From Rahnella sp. AA (GTDB taxonomy: Bacteria > Pseudomonadota > Gammaproteobacteria > Enterobacterales > Enterobacteriaceae): DNA of 64,000 bases. Of the stretch, positions 9,934 through 19,613 are shown piece after piece; within the stretch, counting starts at the first letter, position 1, and the number at the start of each line of letters is the position of its first letter. The notes below the pieces were generated by a model, which was not told the origin of the DNA, did no database searches, and worked only from the letters and a program-made list of their open reading frames with translations. Both the position numbers and the translations under genes were made by a program. The DNA lies in contig NZ_PITQ01000009.1 of NCBI RefSeq assembly GCF_002834385.1, forward strand, positions 62,001 through 126,000, given 5' to 3'.

Positions 9934-11592
9934 ATGAATAAAAATGCTTTTTTACCGGGGATAACGGGCATTGCTCTGTTACTGCTGGTCGCCGTGCCGG
10001 TCAGTTTTGTGGTCCTTCAGGCGGTTTTCCCGCATCTGGATACCGGCCATTATTCTGCCCCTTTCAGCGCATTTACCCGCGTTTTCGCCGAACCTGCGCT
10101 GAGAGAATTATTGGTTACCACGCTGAAAGTCGGTCTGGGCGTGGCGCTGTGCAGTGGATTAATCGGCATTCCGCTGGGTGCACTGCGCGGACTGTTTGCC
10201 CTGCCGGGCGCCGCATTGTGGGATGTTCTGTTTCTGGTGCCCTTTTTACTTCCGCCTTATATTGCCGCCCTGTCATGGATGCTGGCGCTGCAAACCAACG
10301 GGTATGTGCAACAGCTGGTGCCGTGGTTGCATCTCAATGACTTCCTGTTTTCCGTATCGGGCATGGTAGTGGTGATGACACTGAACGTTTTTCCTGTGGT
10401 GTATTTCGCGGTGTCACGCAGCATGGCCGCCAGCGGCAGCCGTCTGGCAGACGTCGCGCGCATTCACGGCGCGGGCCCGTGGCAGGCGTTTATCCGGGTC
10501 ACCCTGCCGATGGCATTGCCCGCTATCGCCTCCAGCTTATTGCTGGCGTTTACGTTATCCATTGAAGAATACGGCGTGCCCGGCGCATTAGGTTCACGCA
10601 GCGGGATCCTGATGCTGACCACGGGCATTGAACAGCGTCTTGCCGACTGGCCGATTGATATGCCCGGCGCGGCGGTGCTCTCACTGATGCTGGTCGCCAT
10701 CGCGTTGTGTGCCTACAGCGTACAGCGCGCCGTGCTGGCAGGCAGAAATGTCGAAAGCATGACGGGGAGACCGGCTGATGTGACACAAAAACCGCTGGCG
10801 GCCTGGACAATTCCGGTGCTGGCCTTGTTCATACTGGTGGCGTTGGTTGCGGTTGCGTTGCCAATCGTCTCGACGCTGATCACGGCGTTTTCCGGCACGC
10901 TATCGGGCGGGCTCACGTTCTCCAACCTGACCTTGCGCCATTTCGGCAATCTGTTTGCCGCACACGGTGATGCGCTCAGCGCGTTGTCGACCAGCCTCAG
11001 TCTGGCGCTCGGAACAGCGTTAATCGCTGGCGCGACCGGATTTCTGGCCTCGTGGCTGGTGGTGGCAAGACGAATTCGCGGTGCGGCACTGATTGACGGA
11101 TTGTCTTTGTTACCGGCGGCGCTGCCGGGGATCGTGGTCGGCGTCGGGCTGATCCTGGCGTGGAACCGCAGCTTCTGGCCGGTCACGCCCTACAATACCT
11201 GGGGGATTTTGCTGCTTGCCTACTGCTGCCTGCTGCTGCCCTATCCGGTCCGTTATGTCAGTGCGGCGTTAAAGCAGATTGGTGGAAATCTGGATGCGGC
11301 GGCGCGGGTGCATGGTGCGACGGCAGCGCAGACGCTGCGTTTGATTTTACTGCCGCTGGTATTCCCCAGCCTGCTGGCGTCGATGATGATGGTGTTTGCC
11401 GTCGCCTCGCGCGAGCTGGTGACCTCGTTGCTGCTTTCACCGGCGGGCGTGCAGACCGTTTCGGTCTACGTGTGGCGGCAGTTTGAGCAGGGTTCGGTAG
11501 GTGATGGTATGGCAATGGCCTCCATCGCCGTGTTGCTCAGCCTGACGCTGATGTTAATCGCATTCAGGCTACAGCAACGGCAAGCGGCTTAG
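9934..11592 (+). CDS. ABC transporter permease, two fused permease halves
   Basis: A 552-residue membrane protein with two BPD_transp_1 units in tandem, as in SfuB/FbpB/ThiP. The first EAA-like loop is around ARIHGAGPWQAFIRVTLP (residues ~172-190). The second is around ARVHGATAAQTLRLILLP. It completes the three-gene importer starting at 8109 (order: ATPase, binding protein, permease). Its stop overlaps the stop of the convergent exporter gene by 4 bp. The ribosome site is weak. Substrate is inferred only by class. Confidence 0.88.
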   Translation: MNKNAFLPGITGIALLLLVAVPVSFVVLQAVFPHLDTGHYSAPFSAFTRVFAEPALRELLVTTLKVGLGVALCSGLIGIPLGALRGLFALPGAALWDVLFLVPFLLPPYIAALSWMLALQTNGYVQQLVPWLHLNDFLFSVSGMVVVMTLNVFPVVYFAVSRSMAASGSRLADVARIHGAGPWQAFIRVTLPMALPAIASSLLLAFTLSIEEYGVPGALGSRSGILMLTTGIEQRLADWPIDMPGAAVLSLMLVAIALCAYSVQRAVLAGRNVESMTGRPADVTQKPLAAWTIPVLALFILVALVAVALPIVSTLITAFSGTLSGGLTFSNLTLRHFGNLFAAHGDALSALSTSLSLALGTALIAGATGFLASWLVVARRIRGAALIDGLSLLPAALPGIVVGVGLILAWNRSFWPVTPYNTWGILLLAYCCLLLPYPVRYVSAALKQIGGNLDAAARVHGATAAQTLRLILLPLVFPSLLASMMMVFAVASRELVTSLLLSPAGVQTVSVYVWRQFEQGSVGDGMAMASIAVLLSLTLMLIAFRLQQRQAA

Positions 11593-13106
11593 CTTTCGCG
11601 CTGGGGTTCTGTGCGGGGGCGGTCGCCGGAGGGGATGAGCAAACCCGCAGCGATCGCCAGCACAGAAATCACGGCGGAGATCACGAAGACCCAATGTAAG
11701 GACGCCGCCACACTGTCGGTCAGCGCAGCCAGATAGCCGCTTTCCATGGTGCTGCGCGTCGCCTTATCCATCAGTTGCTGCACCGGGTCGTTCACCTGCG
11801 GCAGACGGGCTTGCAAATTAAGATTCAGCGTCGCGCCAAGGAGTGCGGTGCCGATGGCGGAGCCGAGCATGCGGGTAAATAGCGTTGACGCCGTTGCAAT
11901 ACCCCGGATTGCGGGTTCTACACTATTTTGCACCGACACAATAAATGTCGTGTTACACAACCCCATTCCCGCACCGATAGAAAATGCCGCCAGGCGCGCA
12001 AACCACAGGCCGGACGTCGGTGACAAAAGCAGTAACGCCAGGCTTCCGCCCACTAACAATAAGCCGCCAATAACTGCCGTCGCACGGTAAGACGTGGCCT
12101 GCATCAGACGGCTGCTGAGCATGCTCGCCAGCGGCCAGCCGACAGACATCAGGGCCAGCGTTGTGCCCGCCTGCAGCGGAGTACCGCCGAGAACACCCTG
12201 CACATAGGTGGGCAAAAATGCGCTGATGCCCATCATTGTGGCACCGATAATCAGGCCGCCGATATTCCCGGCGATCACCACTTTGCTTTCCCAAAGCACC
12301 AGCGGGAACAGCGGCTCCGGTGTTTTACGCTCCTGACGAACCAGCAGTAAACCACTCAGTATTGCCAGCCCGGTCAGCGCCAGCGCCCAGTACCCCAGCT
12401 CTTCTGCCTGAAGCAATGCCAGCAGCAACGCCGCCACGGACAGCGTCAGATACCCCGTTCCGGCCAGATCCAGTTTATGTTGCTGACGCTTAATATCAGG
12501 CGGCAGGTATTTCACCAGAATGGCCATCGCCACCAGACCAATCGGCACGTTGACCCAAAACACGACCGCCCACGGGAAATGCGAAACGATAAACGCCCCC
12601 ATCAGCGGGCCGACAATTGCCGAAACGCCCCACACGCTGGACAAGTATCCTTGTGCTTTCGCCCGCTCCTGCGGGCCGTAAACATTGGCAATCAGCGTGG
12701 TCGCAATTGGCGTAATCGCCCCCGCGCCCAGCCCCTGCAATGCGCGGAAGGCGATCATCCAGCTGAGAGAAGAGGCAAATCCGCACAGAACGGAACCGAG
12801 AAGAAACAACGTTGTTCCGATAAAAAATATTTTCCGGCAGCCATACAGATCCGCCAGCCGTCCGTAAATGGGCACGGTTATCGCCTGCGTCAGCAGATAA
12901 ACGGCAAAGACCCAGCCGAGCAGCGAAAAACCGCCGAGATCCCCGATAATTGTTGGCATTGCCGTCGCGACAATGGTCACTTCCACGGCAGCCATAAACA
13001 TCGACAGCATACAGGCGGTGAGAATAAGCGGACGGTGAGAGGCTTTGACGGCGGATACGTTTGCAGCTGGATGATTGACGGCCATGTTCTCTGTTTTCTT
13101 TATCAT
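11589..13106 (-). CDS. MFS multidrug exporter, DHA2 (14-TM) family
   Basis: A 505-residue drug:H+ antiporter-type protein. Motif A is visible as GRLADLYGCRKIF after TM2. Motif C is degenerate near GVSAIVGPLMGAFI. The DHA2 opening VTIVATAMPTIIGDLGG is clear, and the hydrophobic profile fits 14 segments. An ATG at codon 8 (MAVNHP) is a possible alternative start. It stands alone on minus between the iron-type permease and bioD2. The substrate cannot be told from sequence. Confidence 0.9.
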   Translation of the reverse strand: MIKKTENMAVNHPAANVSAVKASHRPLILTACMLSMFMAAVEVTIVATAMPTIIGDLGGFSLLGWVFAVYLLTQAITVPIYGRLADLYGCRKIFFIGTTLFLLGSVLCGFASSLSWMIAFRALQGLGAGAITPIATTLIANVYGPQERAKAQGYLSSVWGVSAIVGPLMGAFIVSHFPWAVVFWVNVPIGLVAMAILVKYLPPDIKRQQHKLDLAGTGYLTLSVAALLLALLQAEELGYWALALTGLAILSGLLLVRQERKTPEPLFPLVLWESKVVIAGNIGGLIIGATMMGISAFLPTYVQGVLGGTPLQAGTTLALMSVGWPLASMLSSRLMQATSYRATAVIGGLLLVGGSLALLLLSPTSGLWFARLAAFSIGAGMGLCNTTFIVSVQNSVEPAIRGIATASTLFTRMLGSAIGTALLGATLNLNLQARLPQVNDPVQQLMDKATRSTMESGYLAALTDSVAASLHWVFVISAVISVLAIAAGLLIPSGDRPRTEPQRES

Positions 13107-13137
13107 TGTGCGCTCAGGCAGATTCAGAAATTATAGC

Positions 13138-13174
13138 CAAAAAAGAGGCCCTGAGTGGTGCACTCAGAGCCTCT
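13138..13174 (-). terminator. Terminator of the mlc-bioD2 unit
   Basis: AGAGGC-C-CTGAGTG (13144-13157), a short loop, then CACTCAG-A-GCCTCT (13161-13174) makes a stem of about 14 bp. Read on minus it is followed by TTTTTTGGC, a classical intrinsic terminator just past the bioD2 stop. Confidence 0.88.
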
Positions 13175-13194
13175 CTGATATTGAAAAGGGCAAA

Positions 13195-13881
13195 TCAGGC
13201 TTTGGTCAGGGTTTTCAGGTTAAAGCTCGACAGGTCGATAAACTTCGCCATATCACGACCCTCCGCACGCGGCAAATAAGGGATTTCCCCCAGCAACGGT
13301 GCGGAAATATTGGCACCAATGGCCTCAATCGTTTCCTGATAGTGCGCCAGGCAAGGATTGACCCGGTTAGCCACCCAACCGAGCAGCGGCAAACCATCGG
13401 CAATAATAGCCTGAGCCGTTAATAAGGCATGGCTGACGCAGCCTTCCTGAATACCGACGACCAGTACCACCGGCATATTTTGCTGGCGTACCCAGTCCGA
13501 ATATAAAAGATGCGGAGTAATCAATGTTCTCCAGCCATCACATCCTTCAACAACCACTGAATCAGCCTCTTCACGCATGAAGTTAAGGCCATTGGTCATT
13601 ATTTCAAAAATATTCTCCGGGATCTGGCTGGCATAAATATCTTCATCTGCTAAGGCCAGAGGCGTTATTTTATTAAAAGGATAAGAAATAGAAGATGACT
13701 GCTGGAGAGTTACCGCATCTTTATTTCGAACCCCGTCGGCCAGCTCCTGGCTGCCTGTTGCAATAGGTTTATAGCCTAAAACGCAGCGATCCTGCGCGGC
13801 TAAGGCCTGAAGCAAGGCACGTGTGACAATGGTTTTACCTACACGGGCATCCGTACCCGTGACGAAAAAGTGCGTTAACAT
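13195..13881 (-). CDS. bioD2: Dethiobiotin synthetase paralogue BioD2 (YnfK)
   Basis: ATP-dependent dethiobiotin synthetase family. The P-loop is VTGTDARVGKTIVTRALL near the N-terminus. KPIATGSQE and EGCDGW follow in the usual order. The frame extends to 13953, but the homologous start MLTHFFVTG at 13881 with a CGGAG site is preferred (228 aa). In E. coli the paralogue ynfK sits next to mlc in the same way. Whether it makes biotin or acts on another substrate is not shown. It reads from mlc towards a strong terminator. Confidence 0.9.
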   Translation of the reverse strand: MLTHFFVTGTDARVGKTIVTRALLQALAAQDRCVLGYKPIATGSQELADGVRNKDAVTLQQSSSISYPFNKITPLALADEDIYASQIPENIFEIMTNGLNFMREEADSVVVEGCDGWRTLITPHLLYSDWVRQQNMPVVLVVGIQEGCVSHALLTAQAIIADGLPLLGWVANRVNPCLAHYQETIEAIGANISAPLLGEIPYLPRAEGRDMAKFIDLSSFNLKTLTKA

Positions 13882-14089
13882 GGAATTCAGGCTCCGGGAT
13901 CTCTCCGTCTTATTGAAAGATAGTCTCCGGTAAGAAAACAGCGCCGGAGACAAAGTAACGAGAGAAAGTCTAGGCGATGCGAGATGAGAGCGGTTTGCGT
14001 TAGCGCAATGTTTTGTTGACTGTTTGTGCGGTTAATGCGGAAAGCTTATTCGTTATTATTTTGAAATATACGACAACATTATATAAAAC

Positions 14090-15313
14090 TTAGCCTTGTA
14101 GCAGTTTGATGAGTAACGATCCGCTATATAACGCATCTTTCACTAATGCTGCGCCGGGCATAGTTCCCTGATTATAAAATTGTGTCGATTCCAGTTTGAT
14201 GTTTTCGCTATAGGCAGGAAGCGATTGCTGCTGAATACAGGACATTATCGCGGGATGAAGAATATCCTGAGATAAATTAAGCGGTGAGCCGATCAACACT
14301 TTTTCCGGATTAAACAGATTGACCATAATCGCCAGTATGCGCCCGACACTCTGCCCGACACCAATGATCACGTCACGCGCCACCTGATCGCCACGGTTGG
14401 CCGCGTCACACACGGCTTCGATTGTCAGCGACACGCCATGCAGCAAGCTGGCGGGCACTGATGCCGTCAGACGCTGACGCACCAGCTCGAGGATACTGTC
14501 GGTACTGGCGACCGTTTCCAGGCAGCCGTGGTTGCCGCAATAACAACGCTTACCGTAAGGGTCAACCTGCGTATGGCCGATTTCCACCACACTGCTGCTG
14601 CCTGCGTGTAAAACGCGTCCGCTGGTAATGACCCCGGCACCGACGTTATGGTCAATCACAATCTGCACCACATTTTTGCAGCCGCGGGACGCGCCGTATA
14701 ACGACTCCGCCAGCGTCCACGCGCCAATATCGTGCTGAACGTACACTGGCAGGCCCGTGTGCTCTGAAAGCGTATCACCCAGCGGCATATCGAAAACGTC
14801 ATGATAAAACGGCATGCGGTGAACAATGCCCCTGCGCGCATCAATCATGCCCGGCAAGGTAATCGCGATGGCCGTCAGGCGCTCAAGTTTGCGCTGATGG
14901 CGGATAAAGAACTGATCGATTTCAGAAATGATGCGTTTAAGCAGCGGCTGATGTGCCTGTTCCGGCAGCGGGAGCACTTCCTCCACCACCAGTTTGCTGC
15001 TCAGATCCCGTAATCCTAAAGTGATCGAACCCAGGCTTATGCGTGCAGAAAGGTAGTGCCAGGCCTGGGTATCGAGAGCTAAACCAATCGCGGGGCGCCC
15101 GCGGCTGCCCGGATCCTGAAACTCAGTTTCAAGTACCAGATGTGCCTGTAACAGTTCACGGACAATCTTAGTGATACTGGCCGGTGCCAGTTGTGCTTTT
15201 TTAGAAAGCTCAATGCGCGAAATGGGACCAAACAGATCTATCAGGCGATATACAGCACCGACATTCGTTTGTTTTATTTGGTCTATGTGTCCGGGTTGCC
15301 CGTCGGGGATCAC
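14090..15313 (-). CDS. mlc: Glucose-responsive repressor Mlc (ROK family)
   Basis: DNA-binding repressor of PTS and sugar genes, in E. coli relieved when the glucose transporter EIICB(Glc) sequesters it at the membrane. An N-terminal winged helix (PISRIELSKKAQLAPASITKIVREL) precedes a ROK domain. The ROK zinc cluster CYCGNHGCLE is intact, as is HTQVDPYGKR before it. The start is GTG at 15313 (MIPDGQPGHIDQIKQTN); a GTG start is also known for E. coli mlc. Upstream of bioD2, as in E. coli. Confidence 0.95.
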   Translation of the reverse strand: MIPDGQPGHIDQIKQTNVGAVYRLIDLFGPISRIELSKKAQLAPASITKIVRELLQAHLVLETEFQDPGSRGRPAIGLALDTQAWHYLSARISLGSITLGLRDLSSKLVVEEVLPLPEQAHQPLLKRIISEIDQFFIRHQRKLERLTAIAITLPGMIDARRGIVHRMPFYHDVFDMPLGDTLSEHTGLPVYVQHDIGAWTLAESLYGASRGCKNVVQIVIDHNVGAGVITSGRVLHAGSSSVVEIGHTQVDPYGKRCYCGNHGCLETVASTDSILELVRQRLTASVPASLLHGVSLTIEAVCDAANRGDQVARDVIIGVGQSVGRILAIMVNLFNPEKVLIGSPLNLSQDILHPAIMSCIQQQSLPAYSENIKLESTQFYNQGTMPGAALVKDALYSGSLLIKLLQG

Positions 15314-15481
15314 TCAAGGAACTCCTGTAATTTTTCGCGCTTCAAAATAAAGATTAGGGCTATGTTGAAGTTTTTGTTATATGTCGTCAACTATTTGATT
15401 CGTTATGTGATTTGGTGCACAAATTGCGTGAAAACACGCTCAGAATTGACTGGAAATACAGCAGCTTCAGCCCGTCAGCTC

Positions 15482-16381
15482 TCAAACTTCCCGCAGCAGT
15501 AAATCCATAAATGCCTGTGTCGCTGCCGTCACCGGCCGCCTCCCGTGATTCACCAGCCAGAGCTGCGTTGTCCCCTCCATTGAACCAAACCGCAGATAAC
15601 GTACCCCTTCGACCTGAATGCGCAGATAGGATGCGGGCAAAATCGAGACTCCCAGCCCTGCGGCCACCAGCCCGATAATGGTCAGCGGCTCCCCCACTTC
15701 CTGGGTGATATAGGGTGTAATTCCCTGTGCTTTCAGTTGCCCGAGGATATCGTCATATAAGGATGTCCCCACATCTTTAGAGAAAAACACGAACGGCTGA
15801 TCGGCCAGATGCTGAAATGTCAGTTCACCGTCACTCAGTGCGTTGAGCGGATGGTCTTTATGGACAACGGCGATCAGCGGTTCGGACAACACAAGATGAT
15901 GTTCCAGCTCTTCCGGTAATTCACCATTACGCATAATGCCCAGATCCAACTTACCTTCCAGCAGGGGGCCGATTTGCTGCTTACTGTTGAGCTGCTCGAT
16001 GCGAATATTGACGCCCGGATAGGTCAGCCGGAAATGGTGCAGAGCCCGTGAAACGCGGCGTAAAAACGGGGCTGATGAAGTCAGCCCTAACGTCAGATTG
16101 CCCGATTCACCCCGATGGATCCGCGCAGCCTGTGCAGAAGCATCATCCACGCGCTGCAAAATCTGCCGCGCTTCCTGCAAAAATGCCTGCCCGGCCTGGG
16201 TCAGCCGCACGCTGCGGTTGTTGCGGTAAAACAGCGCCGCGCCAACGTGGGTTTCCAGCGCCTGAATTTGCTGGCTGAGCGGAGGCTGGGAAATGTGTAA
16301 CCGCTCGGCGGCACGGCCAAAATGCAGTTCATCGGCGACCGCGATGAAATACCGTAAATGACGCAGTTCTATGTGGCTCAT
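15482..16381 (-). CDS. ynfL: LysR-family regulator, YnfL-like
   Basis: A 299-residue LysR regulator. It has an N-terminal helix-turn-helix (FGRAAERLHISQPPLSQQIQALE, residues ~21-45) and an effector domain from about residue 90. It is divergent from the ynfM-like MFS gene and next to mlc, exactly the E. coli order. A perfect palindrome in the shared promoter region is a good candidate operator. The effector is unknown. Confidence 0.88.
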   Translation of the reverse strand: MSHIELRHLRYFIAVADELHFGRAAERLHISQPPLSQQIQALETHVGAALFYRNNRSVRLTQAGQAFLQEARQILQRVDDASAQAARIHRGESGNLTLGLTSSAPFLRRVSRALHHFRLTYPGVNIRIEQLNSKQQIGPLLEGKLDLGIMRNGELPEELEHHLVLSEPLIAVVHKDHPLNALSDGELTFQHLADQPFVFFSKDVGTSLYDDILGQLKAQGITPYITQEVGEPLTIIGLVAAGLGVSILPASYLRIQVEGVRYLRFGSMEGTTQLWLVNHGRRPVTAATQAFMDLLLREV

Positions 16382-16402
16382 GGTTTAGATCAATTTATCC
16401 TC

Positions 16403-16425
16403 ATTGATATTTATAAAATATCAAT
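16403..16425. promoter_or_regulatory. Perfect palindrome between ynfL and ynfM, likely LysR operator
   Basis: ATTGATATTT (16403-16412), ATA, AAATATCAAT (16416-16425): 10-bp arms with no mismatch and a 3-bp centre. It lies 22 bp upstream of the LysR start and about 100 bp upstream of the MFS start. LysR regulators commonly bind such interrupted palindromes in divergent promoters. Confidence 0.65.
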
Positions 16426-16523
16426 TTTGCGAAATTAATATATTAGACAATATAACGGCCACTGTTAAAATTTTCATACATTTTAAAATTTAGTTTTACA
16501 GCTCATCGCGTTAAGGAATTACA

Positions 16524-17816
16524 GTGAAAACCTCCCAGCGGATCTCCGCTGCACCAGCCAATGACTCTGTTAATGACGACGAATTAAATCCTCAAGCCTC
16601 CGTCGCCCGTTCCGGCCTGAAAACCCCTTTTATCAAACGCGGGACACCGCAGTTTATCCGCGTCACGCTGGCCTTATTTTCAGCGGGCCTGGCGACATTC
16701 GCCCTGCTCTATTGCGTCCAGCCGATCCTGCCGGTGTTGTCGCATGATTTCGGCGTATCGCCCGCGACCAGCAGTTTGTCGCTGTCGTTATCGACCGGCC
16801 TGATGGCGATTGGCCTGCTCTTTACCGGCCCGGTATCGGACGCCGTGGGGCGTAAATCGGTGATGGTGGTGGCGTTGTTACTGGCCGCAGGCTGTACGCT
16901 GGTGTGTTCCTTTATGCAAAGCTGGGACGCTATTCTTATCATGCGCGCGCTGATTGGTTTGTCGCTGAGCGGCGTGGCAGCGGTAGCAATGACGTATCTG
17001 AGCGAAGAAATTCACCCGAGCGTTGTGGCGTTTTCGATGGGGTTATACATCAGCGGGAATTCCATTGGCGGGATGAGCGGACGCCTGGTCAGCGGCGTTC
17101 TGACGGATTTCTTCTCGTGGCGTATCGCCATGGCGGTCGTCGGTTTCTTCGCGCTGGCCGCTGCCATTATGTTCTGGCGCATCCTTCCGCCATCAAAACA
17201 TTTCCGCGCCAGTTCGCTCAAACCGCGCAAATTACTGATTAACTTTAAACTGCACTGGCGCGACAGCGGGCTGCCGTTGCTGTTTGCCGAAGGTTTCCTG
17301 CTGATGGGCAGCTTTGTGACCATGTTCAACTACATCGGTTACCGCCTGCTCGCCACGCCGTACAACCTGAGTCAGGCCATCGTCGGTATCTTGTCGATTG
17401 TCTATCTGATGGGCACCTACAGCTCGCCGAAAGCCGGTGTGATGACCGGTGTGTATGGCCGCGGCCCGGTGTTAATTGGTTCCACCGCCATCATGCTGGT
17501 CGGTATTTTGATCACCGCATTCTCGCCCGTCTGGCTGATTTTCATCGGAATGATCCTGGTCACTGGCGGATTCTTTGCTGCCCACTCGGTTGCCAGCGGC
17601 TGGATCGGTCGCCGTGCCCGTCGCGCCAAAGGACAAGCCTCGTCGCTGTATCTGTTCTGTTACTACGCGGGTTCGAGCGTCGCCGGGACATTAGGGGGAT
17701 TCTTCTGGCACGCCTACGGGTGGGTCGGAATTACAGGGTTTATCAGTTTGATGTTGATGGTGGGTGTCGGAGTCGGATTCCGGCTGATGCGATTGGCTGA
17801 AGCTAAGCCGGTCTAA
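16524..17816 (+). CDS. ynfM: MFS transporter YnfM-like
   Basis: A 430-residue inner-membrane major facilitator. A polar N-terminal tail of about 45 residues precedes TM1 (VTLALFSAGLATFALLYCVQ). Motif A appears as GPVSDAVGRKSVMV, and a second-half equivalent is weaker. Divergent from the LysR gene that probably controls it. The E. coli homologue ynfM is a putative exporter of uncertain substrate. Transcription would run into composite repeat copy B. Confidence 0.88.
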   Translation: MKTSQRISAAPANDSVNDDELNPQASVARSGLKTPFIKRGTPQFIRVTLALFSAGLATFALLYCVQPILPVLSHDFGVSPATSSLSLSLSTGLMAIGLLFTGPVSDAVGRKSVMVVALLLAAGCTLVCSFMQSWDAILIMRALIGLSLSGVAAVAMTYLSEEIHPSVVAFSMGLYISGNSIGGMSGRLVSGVLTDFFSWRIAMAVVGFFALAAAIMFWRILPPSKHFRASSLKPRKLLINFKLHWRDSGLPLLFAEGFLLMGSFVTMFNYIGYRLLATPYNLSQAIVGILSIVYLMGTYSSPKAGVMTGVYGRGPVLIGSTAIMLVGILITAFSPVWLIFIGMILVTGGFFAAHSVASGWIGRRARRAKGQASSLYLFCYYAGSSVAGTLGGFFWHAYGWVGITGFISLMLMVGVGVGFRLMRLAEAKPV

Positions 17817-17818
17817 AT

Positions 17819-18441
17819 CAACTTCAAGTTCAAGACCTTGGGTTGCCACCCAAACCGGCTTTAAGGTCAAAACCTTGGGCTCGCCGCCCAAACTGGCCCA
17901 AAGGGTTTTAAACGAAACCCTTTGGAATCCTGCGTTTTTTTAACTGCGCGCTACCGCTCGCTGGCACTGTTTCAGCAGTTCCGGCTAGTGCCGCAAACGC
18001 CGCCGCTGCGCGGTTCTTTCGCTTCGGGTTCGAACCTGCTCGAAAAAAGACTCTCGCTGTTTCTCACCACTCTCTCAACGTCGTTTTGATAGCGGCCAGT
18101 GACTTTCTAATTCACAACCTCACTGCTGATGGTTATTTAAAAGATGCCGTTGAATTCAGATAAGCCTCCGGCCGCTTTCAGAAAGCTTGCTGAGTGAGTG
18201 TTTCGAGACCTGTGGCTCGAAACCGAGTGAGGGAACCGCGCAGCGGCAAGTTTTCGCGGCAATAGCTGTAGTGCCTGAAACGTAGCCAGCCAGCGATAGC
18301 GCGCAGTTAAAAAGCGCGGGTGTCCAGAGGGCGCGCGCGTTAACGCGCCCTTTGGGCCAGTTTGGGCGGCGAGCCCAAGGTTTTGACCTGAACTGAGCTG
18401 AGCGATAACCGCAATGGAAGATCCGAAATATCCCCGGTCAG
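17819..18441. repeat. Composite inverted-repeat element, copy B, with 42-bp perfect arms
   Basis: Fills the gap (17817-18514) between the convergent ynfM-like and ABC ATPase genes. The segment 17864-17905 is the exact reverse complement of 18348-18389 (42/42 bp). Inside lie the CGCGCTACCGCTCGCTGG...GTTTCAGCAG and GCCGCTGCGCGGTTC blocks and their inverted partners, seen also in copy A. The core (about 17990-18260) includes AGCGGCCAGTGACTTTCT and GATAAGCCTCCGGCCGCTTTC. A smaller hairpin of the form CTTGGGTTGCCACCCAA opens the element (from about 17837). I see no protein-coding frame. Confidence 0.9.
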
Positions 18442-18514
18442 CTGTAAGCGCCTCACTGCCAGTGAAAAACCAAACTCAGCTAATCCGCAGCGGGTTCAAG
18501 GCTGCCAGCCCGAA

Positions 18515-19609
18515 TCACTCATCAAGTTTAGAAAGCCTCCTCTGGCTGTCGGCCTCAAACAACTGCATCCGCGCAGTATCAATCTGCACCCAAACCCGGT
18601 CCCCCGGTGCGGCACCGGATCTCACCATGCTGTAAACACTCAGCCGTTCTCCACCGAAAGTACCGTGGATAAGCTCGCTCAGGCCGGTAGGTTCGATCAG
18701 CGTGACGTCGAGCGGAACCGCGCCCGGCGCGCCCTGTTCGCACAAGACAATGGCTTCGGGGCGCACGCCGTAAATCACCGGCGCAGCACTGTGTAAATTG
18801 AGGATGCGCGGATCAACCGGCAGCGTCTGGCTGGCATTGATGCGCAGCTGCGGTGCGCTGTCACCCAGTTCTATCGTGCCGCTGATGAAATTCATTGAGG
18901 GTGAACCGATGAAACTGGCGACGAATTTATTGGCGGGCGTGTCGTAAAGTTCCAGCGGTGTGCCAACCTGCTGGATAACGCCGTGGTTAAGCACCACGAT
19001 GCGGTCGGCAAGCGTCATGGCTTCGACCTGATCGTGGGTGACGTAAACAATGGTGTTGCGCATGCGCTGGTGCAGGCTTTTGATTTCAATGCGCATCTGC
19101 CCGCGCAGCTGAGCGTCAAGGTTGGACAACGGTTCATCGAACAGGAAAACTTGCGGTTCGCGCACAATCGCCCTGCCCATTGCCACGCGCTGACGCTGAC
19201 CGCCGGAAAGCTCTTTCGGGCGACGATGCAACAGCGCCGTCAGCCCAAGAATATCCGCCGCTTTGTTCACAGCTGCGTCGATTTCGGCTTTAGGGCGTTT
19301 CTGTACTTCAAGGCTGAAACCCATATTCCGCGCGACAGTCATGTGCGGATACAGCGCGTAACTCTGAAACACCATCGAGATATCGCGGTCTTTTGGCGCG
19401 ACCTGATTCATCAGGCGCGTGCCGATGTGAATGTCCCCCGCCGTCGCCAGTTCCAGCCCGGCGATAGTGCGCAGCAAAGTGGATTTTCCGCAGCCCGAAG
19501 GCCCGACTAACACCACAAATTCGCCATCCTGAATCGTCAGGTTGATATGACGCAACACTTCGACATTTTCGTAACGTTTTTGAAGATCGGAAATCGTAAT
19601 CTGAGCCAT
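18515..19609 (-). CDS. Carbohydrate ABC transporter ATPase (UgpC/MalK type)
   Basis: The 364-residue ATPase of the carbohydrate-type importer in this operon. Walker [24 protein letters not shown], Walker [13 protein letters not shown] and the switch VTHDQ are intact. A C-terminal TOBE-like regulatory domain (from about residue 240) has the typical YGVRPEAI segment. It begins 4 bp after the upstream permease gene and is the last gene of the operon. Its 3' end faces repeat copy B. Confidence 0.92.
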   Translation of the reverse strand: MAQITISDLQKRYENVEVLRHINLTIQDGEFVVLVGPSGCGKSTLLRTIAGLELATAGDIHIGTRLMNQVAPKDRDISMVFQSYALYPHMTVARNMGFSLEVQKRPKAEIDAAVNKAADILGLTALLHRRPKELSGGQRQRVAMGRAIVREPQVFLFDEPLSNLDAQLRGQMRIEIKSLHQRMRNTIVYVTHDQVEAMTLADRIVVLNHGVIQQVGTPLELYDTPANKFVASFIGSPSMNFISGTIELGDSAPQLRINASQTLPVDPRILNLHSAAPVIYGVRPEAIVLCEQGAPGAVPLDVTLIEPTGLSELIHGTFGGERLSVYSMVRSGAAPGDRVWVQIDTARMQLFEADSQRRLSKLDE

Positions 19610-19613
19610 AAAA

